Assembly (NCBI GenBank): GCA_946533175.1
Contig: CAMNBS010000019.1
Coordinates: forward strand, 1 to 17,443
Source: an uncultured Clostridia bacterium
Lineage (GTDB): Bacteria > Bacillota_I > Bacilli_A > RF39 > UBA660
Direction of reading: 5' to 3'
DNA length: 17,443 bases
This document shows, piece after piece, positions 13,541-17,443 of this stretch. Both the position numbers and the translations under genes were made by a program. Under the pieces are notes generated by a model, which searched no databases, had not been told where the DNA came from, and worked only from the letters and a program-made list of their open reading frames with translations. The stretch's first letter is position 1. Each line of letters begins with the position of its first letter.

Positions 13541-14251
13541 CTATTTAACTTTTTGTATTAAACTATCAAATTTTTCTTTATCAATGGAACATCCGCCCAC
13601 TAAATAACCATCGATATTGGGAATAAGTTCTAATAAACCAATATTTTTATCGTTAACACTTCCACCATATAAAACTTTTACATGAAATAAATACTTCTCA
13701 TAAACATACTTTTTTATAAAAGAGATTATTTCTTCTATTTCTGAATTTTGAGGAATAAGACCTGTACCAATAGCCCATATTGGTTCATAGGCAAAAATAA
13801 CATTTTTTAATTTATCATTATCTATATTTTTTAAAGCATCTTTTATTTCTTTTTTTAAAATACTTAAACATAATCCATTATCTTTCTCTTCTTTCGTTTC
13901 TCCAATACAAATAATAGGAATAATATCTTGTTCTTGTAAACGAGATATTTTATTATTTATAACACTATCTTCATAATAATTCTTTCTTCTTTCGGAATGA
14001 CCAACAATAGAATATAAAACACCCATACTTTTTAATTGAGAAGCAGAAACATCACCTGTGTAAGCTCCTTTGTCAAATTTAGAAACATCTTGAGAAGCAA
14101 TAGTTAATTTGGCATCATGAAACATGGATAAATAAAGATATGATGGTGCAAAAACAACATTTGAATACTTTTTCTCTTTAAAATAATTGATATAATTAAT
14201 TACCTCACCATATTCTAAATTCATTTTAAAATTTCCAACAATCAATTTCAT
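13541..14251 (-). CDS. tpiA: Triosephosphate isomerase
   Basis: The enzyme interconverts dihydroxyacetone phosphate and glyceraldehyde 3-phosphate in glycolysis, in the cytoplasm. All active-site parts are present in its 236 residues: N7 and K9 (GNFKMN), H85 in VGHSERR, E156 in AYEPIWAIGTG with the flexible loop, and the phosphate-binding LYGGSVN and LVGG. It is slightly shorter than the usual roughly 250. I chose ATG 14251 over TTG 14263, because the GGTGA in the tail of pgk is then a proper Shine-Dalgarno and the protein begins MKLIVGNFKMN as relatives do. The start codon lies one base after the pgk stop, which suggests translational coupling. Confidence 0.95.
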   Translation of the reverse strand: MKLIVGNFKMNLEYGEVINYINYFKEKKYSNVVFAPSYLYLSMFHDAKLTIASQDVSKFDKGAYTGDVSASQLKSMGVLYSIVGHSERRKNYYEDSVINNKISRLQEQDIIPIICIGETKEEKDNGLCLSILKKEIKDALKNIDNDKLKNVIFAYEPIWAIGTGLIPQNSEIEEIISFIKKYVYEKYLFHVKVLYGGSVNDKNIGLLELIPNIDGYLVGGCSIDKEKFDSLIQKVK

Positions 14252-14252
14252 T

Positions 14253-15416
14253 TTATTCACCAATCACTTTAATTCCCGGTAATTCCTTTCCTTCCAATAA
14301 TTCTAAAGAAGCACCTCCACCAGTTGAAATATGAGTAACGTTTTTTTCTTGATGAAAACCTATAACTGCACTAGCAGTATCTCCTCCACCAACAATAACC
14401 GTTTGATCTTTTTGAAAACAATTACATAAAGCTTTAGTTCCTTCTTGATACATTTCTTTTTCAAACATTCCCACTGGACCATTCCAAATAATTGTTTTAG
14501 ATTTCTCTAAATAATCTTGAAAAAGCTTTATAGTTTTAGGACCAATATCTAAAGCAATATCATCATCTTCTATTACTTCTTTAATAAAACATGTCTCATC
14601 ATCAATACTTTTACTAACCACATGATCAATAGGAAGAACTATTTTATTAGTTTTTTTCAATACTTCTTTAGCATATTCTAAATAATCATCTTCACATAAA
14701 GATTTACCAATATTGATTTTTTGAGCTTTAAGAAAAGTATAAGCCATACCTCCCCCAATTAATAAATGATCACATTTATCTAATAAATGATTAATAACCC
14801 CTATTTTATCACTAACTTTACTACCACCTAAAATAACCGTAAAAGGCCTTTCAGGATGATTTATTACTGGAAGCATATTATTAAGTTCTTTTTCGATTAA
14901 AAAGCCAATACCACTAGGTAAATTACTAGCAATACCAACATTTGAAGCATGAGAACGATGACTTGTACCAAAAGCATCATTAATAAAAAGATCCCCTAAA
15001 GAAGCCCAATACTTACCTAACTCCTGATTATTAGAACTTTCTAATTTACCATTCAAATCCTCATATCGAGTATTTTCCATTAGTAAAACATCGCCATTTT
15101 TCATTTTTGCAATCGCTTCTTCTAGTCTACTACCTCTGGTTTCTGGTACAAAAATAACCTTTTTCCCCAATAATTCACTTAATCTTTCACTAACAGGTAA
15201 TAAACTATTTTTTTCTTTATCTTCAATAGTTTTAATTCTCCCTAAATGGGAAAGTAAAATCACTTTGGCAGAATGAGCAATGGCATATTTAATTGTTTTA
15301 AGACTTTCTCTAATACGATTGTCATCTGTAATTACTTGATTTTTCATTGGTACATTAAAATCAACTCTTATTAATACTTTCTTATTATTTAAGTTGAAAT
15401 CTCTTATCGTTTTCAT
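14253..15416 (-). CDS. pgk: Phosphoglycerate kinase
   Basis: The enzyme transfers the phosphate of 1,3-bisphosphoglycerate to ADP, the first ATP-forming step of glycolysis. The 387-residue protein has the family signature RVDFNVP (17-23), SHLGR (56-60), ENTRYED, NDAFGTSHRSHAS, LGGSKVSDKIGV, WNGPVGMFE and the nucleotide-binding GGGDTASA, and ends with STGGGASLELLEGKELPG. Length is normal. A strong AAAGGAG precedes the ATG, and TATAAT at 15452-15447 is a possible -10 with a poor -35. It heads the pgk-tpiA-HNH set. Confidence 0.97.
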   Translation of the reverse strand: MKTIRDFNLNNKKVLIRVDFNVPMKNQVITDDNRIRESLKTIKYAIAHSAKVILLSHLGRIKTIEDKEKNSLLPVSERLSELLGKKVIFVPETRGSRLEEAIAKMKNGDVLLMENTRYEDLNGKLESSNNQELGKYWASLGDLFINDAFGTSHRSHASNVGIASNLPSGIGFLIEKELNNMLPVINHPERPFTVILGGSKVSDKIGVINHLLDKCDHLLIGGGMAYTFLKAQKINIGKSLCEDDYLEYAKEVLKKTNKIVLPIDHVVSKSIDDETCFIKEVIEDDDIALDIGPKTIKLFQDYLEKSKTIIWNGPVGMFEKEMYQEGTKALCNCFQKDQTVIVGGGDTASAVIGFHQEKNVTHISTGGGASLELLEGKELPGIKVIGE

Positions 15417-15501
15417 TTTTTCTCCTTTATATTAACCCATCAAATTATTATATCACTATTTATATAACACACTTTAAACATTACATTATTTTACAATATA
15501 A

Positions 15502-16563
15502 TTATTCATCAATTGAATAATTAAAATTTTTACTATATTTTAATATTTTCTTTAATACCCTAGTTTTTTCTTTACCTGTTAAAACCTGTGGTCTATAATC
15601 ATTAATTGGCCTACTTGAGGTAATAGAAGCTGGAATAATTTCTATTTTTTCTTCTTTAATAGTATTATTTTCAAGAACATAATGCATTTGAATAATCATT
15701 GTATCACTATCATATGGATAATATATTCCTCCATACAAAAAGTTACCTATTGAATAAGCAATATTCTTTCCTTTATACTTCTCTAATCCTTGAATAACAT
15801 GCGGATGGTGTCCAACCACTAAATCAGCCCCTTTATCTATAGCATATTTAGCGATTCTTTCTTGTGTTTTATTATGATTATATACTCGCATATCACCCCA
15901 ATGAAAATTAAATAAATATTTATCAATATGCATATTTTTAAAATAATCCATAGCTTTATCAATTTGACTCTTAGCATAACTATAATCCCAACCAGGAATA
16001 CCAGCAATACCAAAACGAATTCCCTTAGCTTCAACTATTTGATAATTATTATAACCAAAATATAAAACATTAGCTTTTTTTAAAGTACTTAAAGTATCTT
16101 GATAGCCCTGTTCTAAATAATCATAGGTATGATTATTCGCTACATTAACCAGTTCAACACTCCCTTTTGTTAAAATATTTACATATTTAGTAGGACCTTT
16201 ATAATTATACTGTTTGGGATTTAATGTCTTTGCTTTATCACTTAAAACTACTTCAAGATTAGCAATGGTAAAAGTGTCATGTCCTAAAACATCTTTTACT
16301 CCTCCTAAAAAATAACTATCATCTTTTACTTGATCATACTTCTCAATAAAACTATGTCGATAGCCATAATTAGCACCAGTTCCAATTGTACAATCTCCTA
16401 CAAAACTAACTGTTATCTCATCCTCATAATCATCATTTAATTTAGTTATTTCTTCTTTAATTATAGTTTTACTTAAAGATAAATTAATTGAAGTTATTTC
16501 AACTATTGCCAAAAACACAAGAAGAAAAACTAATCTTAATATAATCTTAATATTTATTTTCAT
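15502..16563 (-). CDS. CapA/PgsA-family membrane-anchored metallophosphatase-like protein
   Basis: The 353-residue protein has one N-terminal membrane helix (about 7-28) and an extracytoplasmic CapA domain. It shows the calcineurin-like motifs of this family: VSFVGDCTIG, NLEVVLSD, VANNHTYDY, FHWGDMRVY, GHHPHVIQG and YSIGNFLYG. The family includes the poly-gamma-glutamate capsule protein CapA/PgsA, but many members stand alone as here, without capB or capC, and their substrate is unknown. I chose ATG 16563 (AGAGGA just upstream) over an in-frame codon at 16653, which would add 30 residues and run into the divergent gene. Its promoter (TATACA-17-TATACT with extended TGG) overlaps that of the divergent gene. 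Confidence 0.85.
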   Translation of the reverse strand: MKINIKIILRLVFLLVFLAIVEITSINLSLSKTIIKEEITKLNDDYEDEITVSFVGDCTIGTGANYGYRHSFIEKYDQVKDDSYFLGGVKDVLGHDTFTIANLEVVLSDKAKTLNPKQYNYKGPTKYVNILTKGSVELVNVANNHTYDYLEQGYQDTLSTLKKANVLYFGYNNYQIVEAKGIRFGIAGIPGWDYSYAKSQIDKAMDYFKNMHIDKYLFNFHWGDMRVYNHNKTQERIAKYAIDKGADLVVGHHPHVIQGLEKYKGKNIAYSIGNFLYGGIYYPYDSDTMIIQMHYVLENNTIKEEKIEIIPASITSSRPINDYRPQVLTGKEKTRVLKKILKYSKNFNYSIDE

Positions 16564-16579
16564 ATATCCTCTATTTAAT

Positions 16580-16610
16580 AGTATACCAAATTTTATTTTT
16601 ATTGTATAAT
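16580..16610. promoter_or_regulatory. Overlapping divergent promoters
   Basis: On the minus strand TATACA (16608-16603) and TGgTATACT (-10 at 16585-16580) are 17 nt apart and serve the capA-like gene. On the plus strand TATAAT at 16605-16610 serves the gene starting at 16626. The two -10/-35 elements share bases 16605-16608, so the polymerases should compete. Confidence 0.45.
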
Positions 16611-16625
16611 ATTTATTGTGATAAT

Positions 16626-17443
16626 ATGAAAAAAAATATACTAATATTAACAATTATTTATTCATTAATAATCTACTGTATTTTAGCAAGTGTTATATTA
16701 ATTTTTTATTGTAATCGTCATTATAAAGAAACCAACAACATTACAATTAATAATGAATATATTAAAGTAAATCATTCGTATTTTACTAGTTTTAATGATC
16801 AAAATGAATTAATTACCAAAGAACAAACATTCTTAATTATTGACCTTGACACTAATATTAATTTAAATAATTTTATTTTAAAAATAGATAACAAATATTA
16901 TGAAAACAACAATAATTATCAAAGTTTATTTCATGATTTAGCTAAAACTCCCTTAGTTTTTATTGTTGATAATCAAAATTTAGGAAATAATTTCTTCTTA
17001 TATTATCAAAATAAAGAAAAACTATTAACTAGAAATTATATTATTGACTTAAATCCTATTAATTTAAATTATCAAAATCAACCTACTCAATATAGTATAA
17101 ATGATGAATTAATACTAAATGATTTAAGAATTAAGATAACCAATTTTGAAATAAAATCTTCATTTCTTATCAATTATAAAGATAATAATAAAACAATTAA
17201 TCGAATTATTAATCACGATAATAAAGATATTTTAAAATTAGAATTATCTAACACTGACAACATCAACATAGATAAAATAAAAGATTATATAGGATTAAAA
17301 TATACTATTAATAATAAGGAATACCAAAGTGATATATTATTAACTAAAGACAATATTATTAATAACAATTTATATTTTATTATTGATAAAAACATTAATA
17401 ACGCTACTGGTATATATCTAACTTTTACTAGTAGAAATCAAAT
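16626..17443 (+). CDS. Membrane-anchored extracytoplasmic protein, unrecognised, 3' end outside window
   Basis: From ATG 16626 the frame stays open for 272 codons to the window edge. Residues about 4-28 form a single hydrophobic helix after a MKKN start; the rest is Asn/Ile/Lys/Tyr-rich and looks like a beta-rich soluble domain outside the membrane (for example ELILNDLRIKITNFEI, YIGLKYTINNKEYQSDILL). No Cys lipobox or catalytic motif is seen, and I recognise no family. No strong ribosome site is present (GTGATA only), and TATAAT lies 15 nt before the ATG, so the mRNA leader is very short. It is divergent from the capA-like gene, which may point to a shared envelope role. Confidence 0.7.
   Translation, partial: MKKNILILTIIYSLIIYCILASVILIFYCNRHYKETNNITINNEYIKVNHSYFTSFNDQNELITKEQTFLIIDLDTNINLNNFILKIDNKYYENNNNYQSLFHDLAKTPLVFIVDNQNLGNNFFLYYQNKEKLLTRNYIIDLNPINLNYQNQPTQYSINDELILNDLRIKITNFEIKSSFLINYKDNNKTINRIINHDNKDILKLELSNTDNINIDKIKDYIGLKYTINNKEYQSDILLTKDNIINNNLYFIIDKNINNATGIYLTFTSRNQ

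Noticed and set aside
15837..16034. Minus-strand 65-codon frame
   Set aside because: Alternative frame inside the CapA-like gene, which has all family motifs in its own frame.
15502..16563. Capsule biosynthesis locus
   Set aside because: No capB, capC or other polymer synthesis gene is adjacent; CapA-domain proteins often stand alone.
16564..16653. Extended N-terminus of the CapA-like protein
   Set aside because: The extension would overlap the divergent gene and its promoter, and AGAGGA marks ATG 16563 as the start.

Overview
The window is very AT-rich DNA from a low-GC Firmicute (Bacilli-like; an Erysipelotrichales or RF39-type gut relative is my guess). It carries a full-length Spo0A, a FemA/FemX-type peptidoglycan bridge enzyme, and surface proteins with SipW/TasA-type N-termini. 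Trp is encoded by TGG and the genes read through in the standard code, so this is not a code-4 mollicute. Most genes lie on the minus strand; only the FemX-like gene and a partial gene at the right edge are on the plus strand.

Left region (1-2360) is accessory DNA. It holds the start of a gene leaving the window, a 20-residue hydrophobic ORF with a strong Shine-Dalgarno (SD) inside a 5'/3' complementary pair (a candidate type I toxin), and an AAA/DUF4143 ATPase with a palindromic operator-like promoter. Next come debris of a DinD-like gene and of an IS21-type transposase with its terminal repeat cluster.

Surface region (2363-7398) holds two large secreted or membrane-tethered proteins in tandem, each with its own control signals. 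The 918-residue protein ends in a lectin-like module whose last coding stretch (2435-2566) is about 55% GC in an otherwise AT-rich gene and is full of AAC-derived-looking codons (AGC, TAC, GGC, CAC, ACC, CTC). This is the pattern of a diversity-generating retroelement (DGR) variable repeat. No reverse transcriptase or template repeat is in the window, so it would be an orphan or remote target. The 719-residue protein combines a TasA-like N-terminus, an interrupted InlB-type repeat and a LamG-like C-terminus.

Central region (7502-10824) is a three-gene operon: an S41 carboxy-terminal processing protease, a membrane-anchored J-domain protein and a coiled-coil protein. It is closed by a Rho-independent terminator and divergent from the FemX-like gene, with both promoters readable.

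Right region (12241-17443) holds pgk-tpiA-HNH-like-spo0A, all on the minus strand. A TGTCGAA box upstream of spo0A suggests autoregulation. Upstream lie a CapA-family gene and, divergent from it, an unrecognised membrane-anchored protein that runs off the window. Several genes use the GGTGA(T) part of the SD, and in three cases in-frame TTG or GTG triplets inside or near that SD create false upstream starts.
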